A DNA stretch of 64,000 nucleotides from Phoronis australis (Eukaryota; Phoronida; Phoronidae), in the NCBI GenBank assembly GCA_002633005.1, contig NMRA01000061.1, positions 725,076-789,075 of the forward strand, read 5' to 3'. The notes beneath the pieces are model-generated. The model did no database searches. It saw only the letters and a program-made list of their open reading frames with translations, and was not told the origin of the DNA. Numbering within the stretch: the stretch's first letter is position 1; each line of letters opens with the position of its first letter. Below, piece by piece: positions 24,412 through 36,300 of this stretch. The translations under genes were made by a program, and so were the position numbers.

Positions 24412-24764
24412 CACGGAGCTTTAGGAGGCCTCTTCTTCTTCCCTCCATGATCTGGGTAGGCACAGAGTTTAGATGGGAAGAACTGTACACCAAACTTGTT
24501 CCTATGAAGGGGACACACCGTCAGTTCATCAGCCAAGCCCTCGTCAAATACCGCTCTGTTCAACAGAAGTTTCCACTCCGTTACGACCTCCGATATGTTT
24601 ATAAACCGCAGATATTTGGAAACATCTCTGTCACAGCTCAAAACAGTCCTCAGATTCTTTTCACCCCCGACTTCAGAACAATTTACTGTGGACTTTGTAG
24701 AGAATGAACAACAAGTACCCACAAGAGTCGCCATTCTTGTGTGTTCCTTCCCTTGTACTCTCAA
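24412..24764 (-). CDS. First exon of an unrecognised Cys/His-rich protein
   Basis: An undamaged frame of 117 codons from ATG 24764 (an inner ATG at 24734 is also possible). Near its end it has a zinc-ligand-like pattern C-x2-H then C-x4-H: TVCPLHRNKFGVQFFP, SKLCAYPDHGG, followed by the basic stretch KKKRPP. A donor (GCTCC^GTGAGG) closes the exon at 24412, and its phase fits the exon starting near 21898 on the same strand. Element D lies in the intervening intron. The layout (CPxHR block, basic linker, then a second CxxC block) resembles uncharacterised proteins that I recall from lancelets and cnidarians; this is memory, not a search result. The exon is better preserved than the rest of the gene. 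Confidence 0.5.
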
Positions 24765-25865
24765 AACTAGAATTCTTGTTGTAAATTCAGTTAAACTCCT
24801 AGTATTTTATTCAAATATAACTTTATTCTACACATAATTCATTATGAGGAATGAGACAGAGACAAATTGTAATTTTATGCTGTGTTTCTGTTAAAATACG
24901 CAATTTGATGAGTTTCGGTATGTCACGTGACATTGACTTTCGCTGATAATTGCCAAGGCAATTATGCGAAAGTGCCTCCAAATAAAGTCGGATTGTCAAA
25001 AAAGGATGACTTATCCCAAAGCTCAAATAGTATTACGGTGAACAATAAAGTTTTTTCTGTACTAAGACACCATTTTTAAATATAATTTGGAACCACTTTT
25101 TCATAATCGGACTTCTACTATCGGAAAACTTCGGGATTTACTAAGCCTTACCAAGGCCTAGCTGAAGTGACGTTCGGTCAATTTAATGCGTCAACAAAAA
25201 GTAGAGATGAAATACAAATTCACACAGATTCGCAACGAAATCAATTCTCAAGCACAGCAATGCCTTCAATTCTACTAATTATGATCATTCAAAGTCACAA
25301 ACTGGCTTCCAGCTCTGTGAATTTTGGAATTCTTTTTGTCTTTTTGGAAATTCTTGTCCTGTGTGTGAAAAAACCACGACGGAAGGTATTTATTATTTTT
25401 TATAGAATGACTCCAGATAAGAAACAGATGCGATTTAGTTATTCATTTGTGAGTACAAATTGGTGTGCAAAGTATCAACTTAGTTGATGAAAGTGACTCC
25501 GCCAACATTTTGCAATTTTGCAGGTTTTCTCAGATAATGCCTCTTAATATTTTGCTGTACTGACTTTGACAGCAGTATGAAAGTTGAAAACTTGTTAAGT
25601 ATAGTGACTGCATAAAAAACAAAGTACAAACAGATGAAGTTATATTCTCTAGTGTTTTAGGTCACATTTGGTCATCTCTGAGCATTTGCTGTTTTTAACA
25701 ATGTAACTTACCCAACAGTAGGTCACATATATGTAATAAGTTATCTAAAATAAGTACACTAACTGCCCTGCTTAGGTTCTGGGATTTGAGGTTTCTTTGA
25801 AATTTAGAAAATAAAAAACAATTTCGCAATTTCTAACATTTTCACAATCTTAATGCTAACACATT
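24765..25865. other. AT-rich interior of C, nothing recognised
   Basis: Neither strand shows a supported coding region. It may hold the promoter of the minus-strand Cys/His gene, but no core element stands out. Confidence 0.4.
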
Positions 25866-26220
25866 GAAGTTTCCTGCAACTTTCCCGCAAGCACTTTTTC
25901 ACCAATAAAGTTTCCTTCAACTTTCCCGCAAACACTTTTTCATTAATAAAGTTTCCTGCAACTTTCCCGCAAACACTTCTTCATCAATAAAGTTTCCTGC
26001 AAGTTTCCCGCAAGCACTTTTTCTATCAACAAGTTTGCCGCAACATTCCTGCAAACTTCAGGTTTTGCAGCAAGATTGCGGCAATTTGTGCGGCTGAGTT
26101 GCGGGTAGCGGCAAACTCCTGCAAACTTTGCGGCTGGTTTGCTGCAAACAAAATTGTTTGCCGCAAGCTTGCGGCATGTTTGCTGCAAGCTTACGGCAAA
26201 CATGGTCATTTGGTATGGGT
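25866..26220. repeat. Right subterminal array of element C, with a 41 bp tandem repeat
   Basis: Four units of 41-42 bp start at 25866, 25907, 25949 and 25990, each with AAGTTTCCTGCAACTTTCCC and a run ending CACTTTTTCA. They are followed by GCAAGCTTGCGGCA-type words up to the terminal TGGTATGGGT. It mirrors the left end (5080-5590). Frames in it are artefacts. Confidence 0.85.
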
Positions 26221-26680
26221 TACACTTCACAGGGTGAGCAAAACATGCACTAAGCACTGTTGAGATAACCTACCGAGATCTTTAAAACTAACAATTATTA
26301 ACTCTCCAATATAAACAATACACTTTATACAATGAACATGTAACAAATATACACACCCAAATAGTGTTACATGCAATCCCTGATGAGATCATCCATCAGT
26401 ATGAAACCCTTCATGTCAACAATAACTCACATGTTGAGCAAAATATTTAAAGTGGGACTTAACTTAAACATAGGAACCTTCAAAATTTGTTTCATAGCAG
26501 TACAAAGTTCTACTACTTAACAAAATACCATAAGTGATGTAACTGCTGAGATCACTACCTTGACGAGGAAAAGTTATCAATATAATAATATGAAACATGA
26601 GCTTGAGCAAAGTACCGGTAGGTGCACAATACTGCTATCTCTGGTGGAACCAGTCACTGAAAACCGCAATAAATTGCACA
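26221..26680 (+). repeat. Repeat family B, right part
   Basis: Matches 48160-48619 at about 90 percent, then stops abruptly at TTGCACA, where BEL/Pao sequence begins. In the second copy B continues with unrelated sequence, so 26680/26681 is a deletion or insertion junction. An open frame from 26597 runs across it by chance and gives the retroelement a false N-terminus. Confidence 0.8.
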
Positions 26681-27817
26681 ACTAGTTGTGCTACGGCCCT
26701 GCAACCACTGAAGGTTGTCCCAGCCCGTGATGATGGTCCATATGCTATGCTGTTACATCATGGTTGGACGGTGAACGGCCCAGTAAGCGTCACTTCAAAT
26801 TGCCAAGTTTCGCATCGCCAAGCGTGTTATGGTATTCAGGCTACCGAAGTTGTCAAAGAGGTACCACTTCCGGAACCAAGGGAATTCGTGAGTGCCTTGG
26901 AGTCTGATTTCAAAGGATGCTGTGTAGGTAATGTTCCCAACGAACGCGGGCCTTCCAGAGACGACGAGCGTTTTATGAAGATTGAGGAGCGATTGGTTCA
27001 ACAAGACGACGGTCATTTCGAGGTGCCACTGCCTCTGAGGACTGAAAGTATGGTGATGCCTAACAACCGTGCCCAAACTGTTAAACGAGCCTAGTTTTCA
27101 AAGGAAAAAGATGCTCAGCGACAAGAGTTATTTTGATGACTACAAGACTTTTATCGACAAGCTGCTCAAACATGGTTACGCTGAAAAGGTTCCTCTTCAC
27201 GAAGTTCAGCGTGACGGTGGTTCTGTCTGGTATTTGCCACACCATGGTGTTATTCATCCCCACAATAAGAGACTTTGTGTAGTATTTGACTGTGCAGCCA
27301 GATATAAGAATATCTCACTGAATGATCAACTAACCCAAGGACAAGACCTTACTAACTCTGTGTTACTGTAGGTGTATTGCTACGGTTCCGCGACGGTCCT
27401 GTCGCTTTTACGGTGGACATTGAAACGATGTTCTATCAGGTGCGTGTCCCAGAGTGTCAACGCGACTATCTCAGATTTGTGTGGTGGCCAGATGGTAATC
27501 TCCACGTGGCTCCTGAAGACTACCGTATGACAGTTCATTTGTTTGGGGCTTCGTCATCACCGAGCGTCGCCAATTATTCCCTCCGGAACACGTCTGAGAA
27601 TTGTGACTGCGCTGTTACTACAACCATAATGCGGAATTTTTACGTCGATGACTGTCTGAAAGCTGTAGCCAATGATGAAGACGCCATTGATTTAGTTAAG
27701 AGGTTGTTTTCCGCTTGCGCCAGTGGTGGGTTTCGTCTAACGAAGTTCACTAGTAACAGTCATGCTGTATTGAATTCTATCCCAGCCGAGGAACGCTCCG
27801 TAGAGCTACAGACAATA
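26681..27817 (+). pseudogene. BEL/Pao retroelement pol fragment 1: reverse transcriptase
   Basis: The fragment starts inside pol, with YAMLLHHGWTVNGP typical of the region before the Pao RT; LTR, gag and most of the protease region are missing. Two frame changes are present (a TAG at 27092 and a break near 27371). Recognisable blocks are GYAEKVPLHEV, HHGVIHPHNKRLCVVFDCAA, motif A DIETMFYQVRVP, motif B HLFGASSSPSVANY and motif C YVDD. The catalytic aspartates of A and C are kept. The frame is cut at 27817 by A4 and continues at 38329 in phase. The lesions make the element dead. Confidence 0.93.
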
Positions 27818-28595
27818 CAGCATACATCACGAATTTTTGTCCGACCGGTCGAAAATTGGTCGACGACCGGCCGTCGACCGGTCGTCTAGCCGACCAGCAG
27901 CCGACCAACAACGGTCGGCTAAGAACCGTCTGCTGAGTCGCCTCTGTGGTCGGCACTTGGGTCGGCTAAGTGGTCGCCTAGCGTAGACGACCAATTCGAA
28001 TTAAGCGTGTCCTTGGTCGGCAATTACCATTTTATGCCTTAGCGGGTGAGCTTTGGCCAAACAAACATTTAACTGTTCGCTTTTCGTTTACCAGTGGCAA
28101 CTCCGGTGTTGACATCGGTTTATCAACTTTTGTTTAACGTAAGGTTTATGTTGAACTAATGACGGCGTTGTAAAATCAAACGTTAACTGATATCGTGGCC
28201 AAATTTCTGCCTCTTGGTATGAGACTTTTTATACAGTACATTATGCATAAAAACAAGCAAGAAATTTGAAATTTTACACTAAAATTGTACAAAAATCTGA
28301 ATACATCGCTGGCTATTTTGCGACACCAAGTGTTTTCATGCCGCGGAATGCTCAACAAGCAGCACGCATTAGCGCTCATCTGTTATTTTTTTGATCATCA
28401 CGCTGTATAATGTGCTTTACCACAGATTATTATTGTTTATTTTTGTATAATTTTTAATATGTTGGTCAGCAGAAGAGCAACAGTTTATTTTAAGAACAAC
28501 ATAAACAACGGTTTCAACATAGTGCAGGAATTAAGATCATGGGCGCATTAAAATGGAAGAATGTGATCGGTAATAGTGTCATCCATGATCCATCA

Positions 28596-28904
28596 TTATT
28601 CTGAACTTGTTGTCACTTTCGGAGTAAAAAATTGTTTCGAAGCTAGAGCCTTCCTATCTAGCCAGCTAGCTGTATGAAGACCATAGTGAAAATACAGCAA
28701 GGTGCCACTGTGTATTGAGCTCCGACAGAACTCGAATATGCAGACAGCCCGAATAGTTACGCTCGTCACCTCACTGAAGCTTGTATCAACATGAGCTAAA
28801 GACCGGCGGATGTGCATGCAAAATCTGGAACTGAATAGACATTCACCTTGCCCGTTACGGACGTTTAAGCGAAAAATATACGACGTCATTTTCTTGCGTA
28901 ACAA
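28596..28904 (-). pseudogene. Family A coding segment iii in A4 (102 codons open)
   Basis: Reads RKKMTSYIFRLNVRNGQGEC, then HVDTSFSEVTSVTIRAV and ASWLDRKALASKQFF. It overlaps the A3 segment at 42788-43018 and extends it by about 70 codons. Although A4 is the oldest copy, this part has no stop, which supports a genuine coding past. No domain is recognised. Confidence 0.45.
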
Positions 28905-29620
28905 AGAAATGTATGTCGTCGTTTAGAAAGTAGTACATTCGTGACTCGCGCCACTTCTAGAATTTTTTTCGACATCTCCCATTAGATGATGACAACATCG
29001 CAGCAAAAGTTGTTCTAAAATTCGGTCTACTGATAGCAAATTCTAAAAACATGTATTGAAGTGAAACCAATTCTAATCATTTGTTCTGACGTTTACACAA
29101 CCTCGAGGGAGAACGTCTGATTGAAGAATCTGGGAAAAAGAAACTGGCTAATAGGTGACGCAATATTTCATTGCGCTGAAAGTTGACGCAAAAGATCACA
29201 CCGCAATTTTAGTAGCAGAATAATTGGAGAAAATTAATTTTTACAACGCCTGTAAATCATTTAGATTACACAAGGAAAATTTAATTCGGTGAGTTTTTAC
29301 CCACTGAACGGCGCAAAGTTGTATATTTAATTTAGTAAACAGCTTCGCACCAACGCCGAGCCCTTTGGAGTAAGAACACAATGCTTAGCGTTTCACGTCT
29401 ACTCCAATGGAAAAGTTGTATTTATTTACGTGTCATTACAAACTTCTCCTGTTGAGAGTTTCTTTCTCACAAAAGCGGTCTTCGAATGTAGAATCTAGAC
29501 TATGGAATGTAGTGTTTGTCCTAGCATTTTAGTTCACGTTCTTTCCGAAAATTATCTATACGATTGAATGTTTTCAAAGCAGGGGGAGAATTGTGATCAG
29601 ATGTAAATGTGAATGGCTTA

Positions 29621-29737
29621 TTGTGCGCGTACGTGCTATTCATAGTTATAACATATATTTCAACCGATATTACAATAAATTGTGCGCGTACGTGCTATTC
29701 ATAGTTATAACATAATTCAACCGATATTACAATAAAC
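29621..29737. repeat. Tandem duplication, 57-59 bp unit
   Basis: Two adjacent copies of a unit starting TTGTGCGCGTACGTGCTATT and ending in ACAATAAA, differing by a 3 bp indel. It lies near the left edge of the foreign DNA in A4. Confidence 0.85.
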
Positions 29738-30130
29738 GTACAGGGTATCCTTAAATCGTGCTCCGAGTCTTTGACCCCGCTGTAATCAGCATGCCGTAAA
29801 CTTTATCTAAATTTTGAAGACCTGCGTACTTGGCCTCGGTTTATTAAAGTGGCTTGGAACGTGAAAATTAGTATAAAATAAGAAAGTAAATGTTTCTCAT
29901 CTTGCATGAAACCTGTATCATATCTTGGCGTACAAGTTTTTTGAAGGTTTCGTAAATATAGTGAGTTTTAGATGAGTTTGGAGTATTTTTCTTTACGTTT
30001 GAAAGTTGACCAAAAAGACACGCCTTCGTGCTCGTCAAGTCCGACATTACAGTCCCAAAATGCATTGCGGTGCCTTATTTGGAAATGGCTGATGACCTCA
30101 GAGAGGTGAAAGGTCGCCGAAAGCAAAACA

Positions 30131-30190
30131 GTGATGGCTGGTTTCGAAAGCACATCGACACCTCGATTGACTCAAAGAAGTCCCATTTCT
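30131..30190 (+). CDS. Candidate first coding exon in the A4 insert
   Basis: An ATG frame of 20 codons beginning MAGFESTSTPRL ends at a strong donor (CTGAAG^TAAGT or GAA^GTAAGT at 30189-30196). An upstream ATG at 30085 opens another frame (MADDLREVKGRRKQN) that overlaps it. The product is unknown, and the exon chain to 32350 is speculative. Confidence 0.25.
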
Positions 30191-32349
30191 GAAGTAAGTT
30201 ATCGATTTATTTGGTTTCTATGCTCTCCCAAGTATGATCTAATATACTTTTTGCTCACGATTTCATTTATGTGCATTTCAAACGGAAAACGTTCTATTCA
30301 TGTCTTATCGTTTAATGAATGAAAAGTAGTCTGGCTCACCGATCGGCCTACGGTCAACATCGTAGACTATGTTGTGTATAATCTATAGTAAACATGAACA
30401 ATAACATTTTGCTAAAAACATTTCAATGCATCGTGACTGTACATAAGATTTATAACTAAAATGTATTTCGGGTGATTGTTAATTGTTACTACGTGATGAT
30501 TGCGTACAGGCCAAGGGCCCCCCCATGACTGGTGCATGAAGCAAAAATTACACAGCAACAGCATGAAGCGTGAGAAAATATCGAGCCCAACGGTAGAATT
30601 CCAGAACACCAGGTCCGTATCGCCAACCCCCACGACATTAGAGCCACCTGTGCATACAATCGAGCTTTGCCCCTGATCCGAGGTGTCATGTTGGGCCCCC
30701 CTTGTGGTATCCTAGATTCGCCACTGGCGTATTCACCGTTTAGTAAGTGGCCGAGTAGTGCAAGTGCAGTTAGCTAAATCCTCAGCTGTTAGTGGTGGAA
30801 GAAAATGTAATCTGAATTTCTCTGAAAACCTTCATTGAACTTTCTTGTTTACCGATTCAAAAAATCCCCCAAAAATTCTGGCCCAGGGTTTTCTTGAATT
30901 CTGGGGCCAAATGCACCCAGTTGGCCCAAAGTACATGTAGTCAATGCATTTTAGGGTTCAAATGGCCAAGTGCAATGACTTGACCAACTTAGTAATTATA
31001 TTAAATTTATGCCTTAGTAATCACACTGTTATTTACAGTAATTCTAACCAATTACAAGGTGCTTCACAGCGAATTTTAAATAAAACTTTAAAATTGGGAA
31101 GATTAACTTTCTTATGCTAAATTTTGTTATCTTTTTGAACCTAAAACACAGTTTATCTCCTCATATCTCAAAAGCTGTTAACTCCAGTCATCTGATAGTT
31201 TACATTGTCATTACATGGATGATGATAAGTCACAGACACATATGTTCCAAGGACTGGTGGTAAATATATTGACCTAATTGTTCACCCAGTAATAGTTTGC
31301 AATATGCATCATAATGAACATTCAGTCCCAACAGCTTTCAAAACGTTTTATTTTATCGAGCATCATCATGATCCAAATAATTTTGCTTTTTTCAAAGTAT
31401 GTTACACATTTTCACTGACTATAACTACAAGCACTTCGCAATTTAGGGATTTGCACAAATCTGTGGTTTGCAATCAACTTCTGTTTTATTGAGCTGACCT
31501 CCACTTTTACATCTGACTACAATGAAACATCAATGATGTGTGGACTCATGGAAGGATACAAAGTTACATAATGCAAGAAATAAGAGGTCATTCCACTTGA
31601 GCAACATAACTGTGTTTAGAAATTAAAAGACAGAATCAATCTACACACCTTTGGACAAATGGAATGATAAATTGCACTTCCAACTAATTTGTCCCACTAA
31701 AAACATCTGAAATTGCAGCAACATTGATTGAAAATAGTTTTATTTCTACTGTCCATGGAGCATCTAATTATCATTCCAGAGGAGAAAATAATAGAACATC
31801 TAGGTACTTTCATAGTTCATAACATTATTCATTGGCTACAAAATCAGCCGTTACACGGTTTCAATTGCACAGAACTTGTCAATCACTTCACCTGTGGCTA
31901 GAGAACAAAGAACTGTCAAAAGAAGCATGTTATTGCACCAGCAATTGTAGGAGGTACTAAAAGTCAAGGCTTTGTCGCACTGGCTCAGCATAGAACAGAC
32001 ATAACGCTGTACGTTTTGTTTGAATGGACTTAATATGAGCATACAGTCAAGATTAATAAAGTGATGAACTCGAACCAGTGTTCAGTCTACCATTGCATCA
32101 AAATATTAGAACAGATCGGTGACAACCTGCGTCCAGCTATCCATGGGGTAAAACGTGAAAAGAGCTTAGACTAACAGACTGGGGCTGAGAAATCACTAAT
32201 GTAATGCTCTCAGAAACAGATTTTTTTCACACATTACCAGTCCTGTTTGAAGCATTTGCTTTGGTTTGGAAATTACTCCCAATGTTAGGCATGGGTTTTG
32301 ATGAACTTTGAGACTATATGGAATTTAAAAGGCCTGTTTAATTCCATAG

Positions 32350-32507
32350 GATATGTGGGAGAGCCATGAAAACAAGGAGAAGTGAAAGTGTAAGAGGAGG
32401 TAGAGGAAGGAAATGGAAGTCAGTCGTTACAGCTACTCTAGGTCCAGCTTCAGTGACCCCAGCTCATCGTGGTCTGCAAGGTTATGCATCTTATCAAGAT
32501 GACGTAC
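32350..32507 (+). CDS. Candidate internal exon in the A4 insert
   Basis: Open between an acceptor-like AATTCCATAG and a donor-like GTACAG^GTACTT. It encodes an arginine-rich start (MKTRRSESVRGGRGRKWK) and then VTATLGPASVTPAHRGLQGY. The composition is unlike the AT-rich surroundings. No family is recognised. Confidence 0.3.
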
Positions 32508-35343
32508 AGGTACTTCATCATGAATAACAAACACGTGAAAAAACAACTCAAACATTCTAGTTCAGAGAATAATTTATGACTTGTAAATATATAGAATATC
32601 CAATATTTAACCTTCTATGTCATTTTACATCTTGAAGAAATAAGAAGCCATTACATTTTACAGAGATTTTCATGTGGTTATCATTTGTCTAATGATGCAA
32701 AATAAGATGTGACATAAACGTTTGAATAAAATTCCAGTTCTTTCTAGTAGTGAGCTGAACTTGTAGCTATGTGAACTATAAGGATACAAGATGGGGTAAA
32801 TATCTCCTTTCCATAATTAGTGAAAAATCTCCTAATTTTCAGAGAAGAGAAAATGCAATGACCAAATGAGCAAGTGCGACATCTTTCGGTGCAAAGACAT
32901 GTATGTGCAAATGCAATCAGTGAATTCAACTCTGCCCACACTATATTCAAATCAGTTGGGAATACCAATGTGTCACGTTAAAAACACAAATATGACAAGA
33001 TTATTTGCAGGATGACCTATAAAACCATACCTAATAGGTGCTATTTAGTCAAAAGGGTCACCAAAACTGCTGCCCATCTCCTTTTTGATGTATTTACTTT
33101 TAGTTACATCTTTGCAAATCACAAGTATATACAGTGCATGTAAACAGAGTATGCAAAATTCAGTCATGCTTAGGAGAGAAACCTGTGCACACCATTCCTG
33201 ACCATACCAGACATGTAGAAAAATCCATTTTATTGGAATATACCATCCAAAATGTATGCACACAATATTTCACAATTCAATCATCAGTTAGAACACTAAA
33301 TAGTTTGTTGTCAAGATAATTCATGAGCACTAACTAGTTCTCTCAAATTTTAAAGATCAGGGGCATGTTCCAACAGAACTGAGTTAGCTAAGACAATTTT
33401 CAAGTTTTAGTAAATTTTAAAATAAAGTTAAATTTGTCTCAAAACCAATTCAAGAAAGTGTTTGACATAAGTTTTGTCTTAACTTGCCAAAATTGGAAGT
33501 TTCAAAGTTTGGAAGTTAAAGACAAATCTTAGACTTAAGTCAAAAATGGTCTTGTCAATTTCTTGGAACAGACTCTAGTACTTTCACATCACCTTTTAAT
33601 GAATGGCCTGGATACAAACACCAAGGCTTCGTCGTCACAGACAGAATTAATTGCATAGATTCCAGAAAGCTCAAGCCCACTGGAAATATACCATTGCCAT
33701 AATCACATTTAGCTGATAAAGAAAGTTAAAACGAGTTCAACATTTGTCAGCAACTAATCGAGGGTGCCAGGCAGTCATACGTACAGACTTTGAGTCATAA
33801 GCACAAAACACTGCATCATTTGGAAGAACGCTTTATTTATACATACGAACCACAACATGATGTGTACAAACTAATCAGATATCCAAATAACACGTAAGAA
33901 CATAGTTCTTCTACAGATACATTTTATGTTGCAATTTTGCTTAGTGCTAGACTCCTTGGGAAAACGAATGATGACCACCACCACTAGAAAATGTTTACGT
34001 AATTATGTGATATTACTTCATACCCCTGTTTTTGTTTTATCTGTTTCTTTCAAGTTAGTTTACATGCATGAATTTTTGTTTATACATTTGATATGGTTTG
34101 TATCTACGATTATGAATAATGGTTCGTACATATGAATCGAAGTTTGCATGTTTGATTGCCTTGTTCTAGTTAAACAGGGATATTTCAATTGGTACAGTTT
34201 AGAAGCTCATAATTGTGAGAGACATGGTCAAGTAAGCCTAAGGCTTTTATATTTTCACTCTTGACATCCCAAGGCTTAATGAGTGCAAGCTCAGTAATAT
34301 TTCTAACAATCGCAAGCTTGAATGATTTGATTTAAATTAGTAACCCCCGCAAAAAACTGACTTGGAGTTTTCAATAAATGCAATTTTCCATGTCATGTAT
34401 TGTCGTAGACACGAATACTAGTAGGTGAAGATGTAGACAATATGCTTTCATTGAAAAAATAATTTCTAGAATACCTTTAAACAAACTGGGGAGTTGCAGG
34501 TGTTGCTGATACGGCTTTAGGTTCTGACTCTGAGGACACTTGTCTAGACATTGTTGAAAATCTTTCACTTTGTGCCACTTCATACCTAGAGTGCAAAAAT
34601 GAAATTACACTAACCTAGTTATTAACTACAGGTTCAGATGTCAAATCATACAGGTGGTACAATTCGCCGCCATAATAACAACGAAAATACATGTACATGA
34701 ACAACCATCACAAAAAATGCGAGTGCAATTCATTACTAAATTTCTTGTTGCGAATTGGAATTTGTTACCAAAAATTATCCTCAGTTAATGTATTTTTGAA
34801 TTCTGAAAATTGATAAACGAACGTTTGTGCTTTTACTTTGTTAACCTTTGTAGGGCAGCGAAATTTTGATTAATGGGGTTTTAGCAGTGGATTTTCTTCC
34901 AGATCTCGCATAATATCTTTGACGAAGGTAGGCCTCCTGACCTCTGATTATAATACCACTTAATGTCAATACACATAGGTCTGCAAATAACGTACAACAA
35001 GATAACAAGGCTACAAATACATGAGACATGGCTTTGTACCTACTTTGCAAGTACTCAATCTGGCAAAATGCACAGCTTGCCACTAAAACTGAATTGCTGT
35101 CTGAACTGGGTCATAACTGGTGGCACAGGGGGTTCCAGGGGCAGCAAGAAATCTTTTGGCAACTCCTACCTCGCACAAACTAAACCATCAAAGTCATGCT
35201 GCCTTAAGTACCTTTATAACATAGACATGTTAACCTTAGGAGGCTGTCGATGTCTTTATTCCTTCCAACTTGAACAAATACTTTGGTAATCAAGATTCCT
35301 TTCTGATTCGTTTCTTTGTTCATCTACAATATCATTTTGCACA

Positions 35344-35480
35344 GGTATGAGTGGCACAACCCTTGCGGCCAAGTTTCAAGCACTAGCACACTCTGGTGAT
35401 CACCAGTGCAGTGCTTTAATGATTGATTTACTCCGTCATGGAGGTCGATCTCAATGTGATTTCAAAACGCTACAGCAATG
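35344..35480 (+). CDS. Candidate exon in the A4 insert
   Basis: After an acceptor-like TTTTGCACAG the frame reads GMSGTTLAAKFQALAHSGDH and CSALMIDLLRHGGRSQCDF, then a stop near 35480. It is the best coding-looking stretch on the + strand in this region. Whether it belongs with the exons at 30131 and 32350 cannot be shown. Confidence 0.3.
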
Positions 35481-36142
35481 ATTCAATTAATCAATACAGA
35501 ATTGGGCCAGTTTCCCAAAAATGGTCAGTCCATGATTTTGATACCGTAACGAAGGACAGAAAATTGACTCCTAATGCCCGTTCGTATTTGACCGAGCTGG
35601 GAAGAGTTTAAGACATTACCATTCCCTTAAGGTATCCCCCTATCTCAAAAGTTCGTTGCAGCAACATGACTTCGATGGTTTAATCAATGTGGCACAATTC
35701 GCCTAAAAAACTTCCAACTGGTGGAGGGTCTATTGGACAACTGCCATCTCTACTGCAGTCATTTGAGACGGTGGTACTATCTCAAAGTAATAATGCTTTG
35801 CAATTTCTCCTAGTGTTTCAAGAATTATCAACTGCAAACAACTAAGCAAGTCGTCAATATCAGTACGTCATAGGGTTAGCCACAAGTATAGGCTTTACCG
35901 CTTAGCTAAATGTCAACAGAGAGTGCAACTCGGTGAATTTTATGTCTGACAGTATAACTTTCACACTCTTCACTTTCTCAGTGAGTTCTCGGACCATTAC
36001 TTTATTGGATCGAGGTGATTTTAATAAGCTGGGGCCGCGCAACGTCCCGATAACTACCGAAGTATGCAGGACCGAACAAGTACTTACCGTACGCATGATC
36101 AAGCTATCGTTTGGCCAGCTCGGAATTAGTAACGGATAGCTC

Positions 36143-36300
36143 ACTTCTATAAGAAATTCCCAGCGGTAGTGCTCTGTACCCAGATAAATGCGTCGTTTAT
36201 TAACTTTCAGCTGCAAGACTTGCCTTCTTTTCTTTCTTACTGAGTCGGTGAGCTTAAACGAAAGCCCCATTTTCTTGCCCAGCTTTCCACTGTCCGACAT
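36143..36300 (-). CDS. Candidate first exon, basic protein of unknown family
   Basis: ATG at 36300 opens MSDSGKLGKKMGLSFKLTD and continues with the lysine/arginine-rich VRKKRRQVLQLKVNKRRIYL and GTEHYRWEFLIE, ending at the donor GAA^GTGAGC. The frame stays open past the donor to 35902, but composition changes there. The RIYLG...RW block is reminiscent of N-termini of uncharacterised zinc-finger-type animal proteins; this is a weak impression. No partner exon was found on the minus strand. Confidence 0.35.

Larger units (their letters stand above)
5061..26220. mobile_element. Element C, 21 kb insertion with ACCCATACCA inverted termini
   Basis: The left end reads ACCCATACCA (5061-5070) and the right end its reverse complement TGGTATGGGT (26211-26220). 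The unsplit B copy shows the flanks joined directly at 48159/48160, so everything between is an insertion, and no target duplication is visible. Both ends carry arrays of GCAAGCTTGCCGCAA-like words. Removing nested A2 and D leaves about 14 kb, including a P2X7-C-like pseudogene on the + strand and decayed exons on the minus strand. The superfamily is unknown. C could be a very large autonomous transposon, or a smaller one that took up host genes. Confidence 0.65.

Noticed and set aside
24447-24707. 86-codon + strand frame
   Set aside because: Antisense to the Cys/His exon, which has the better motif and splice evidence.
25943-26257. 104-codon minus-strand frame rich in Cys and Ala
   Set aside because: By-product of the right-end repeat array of C.
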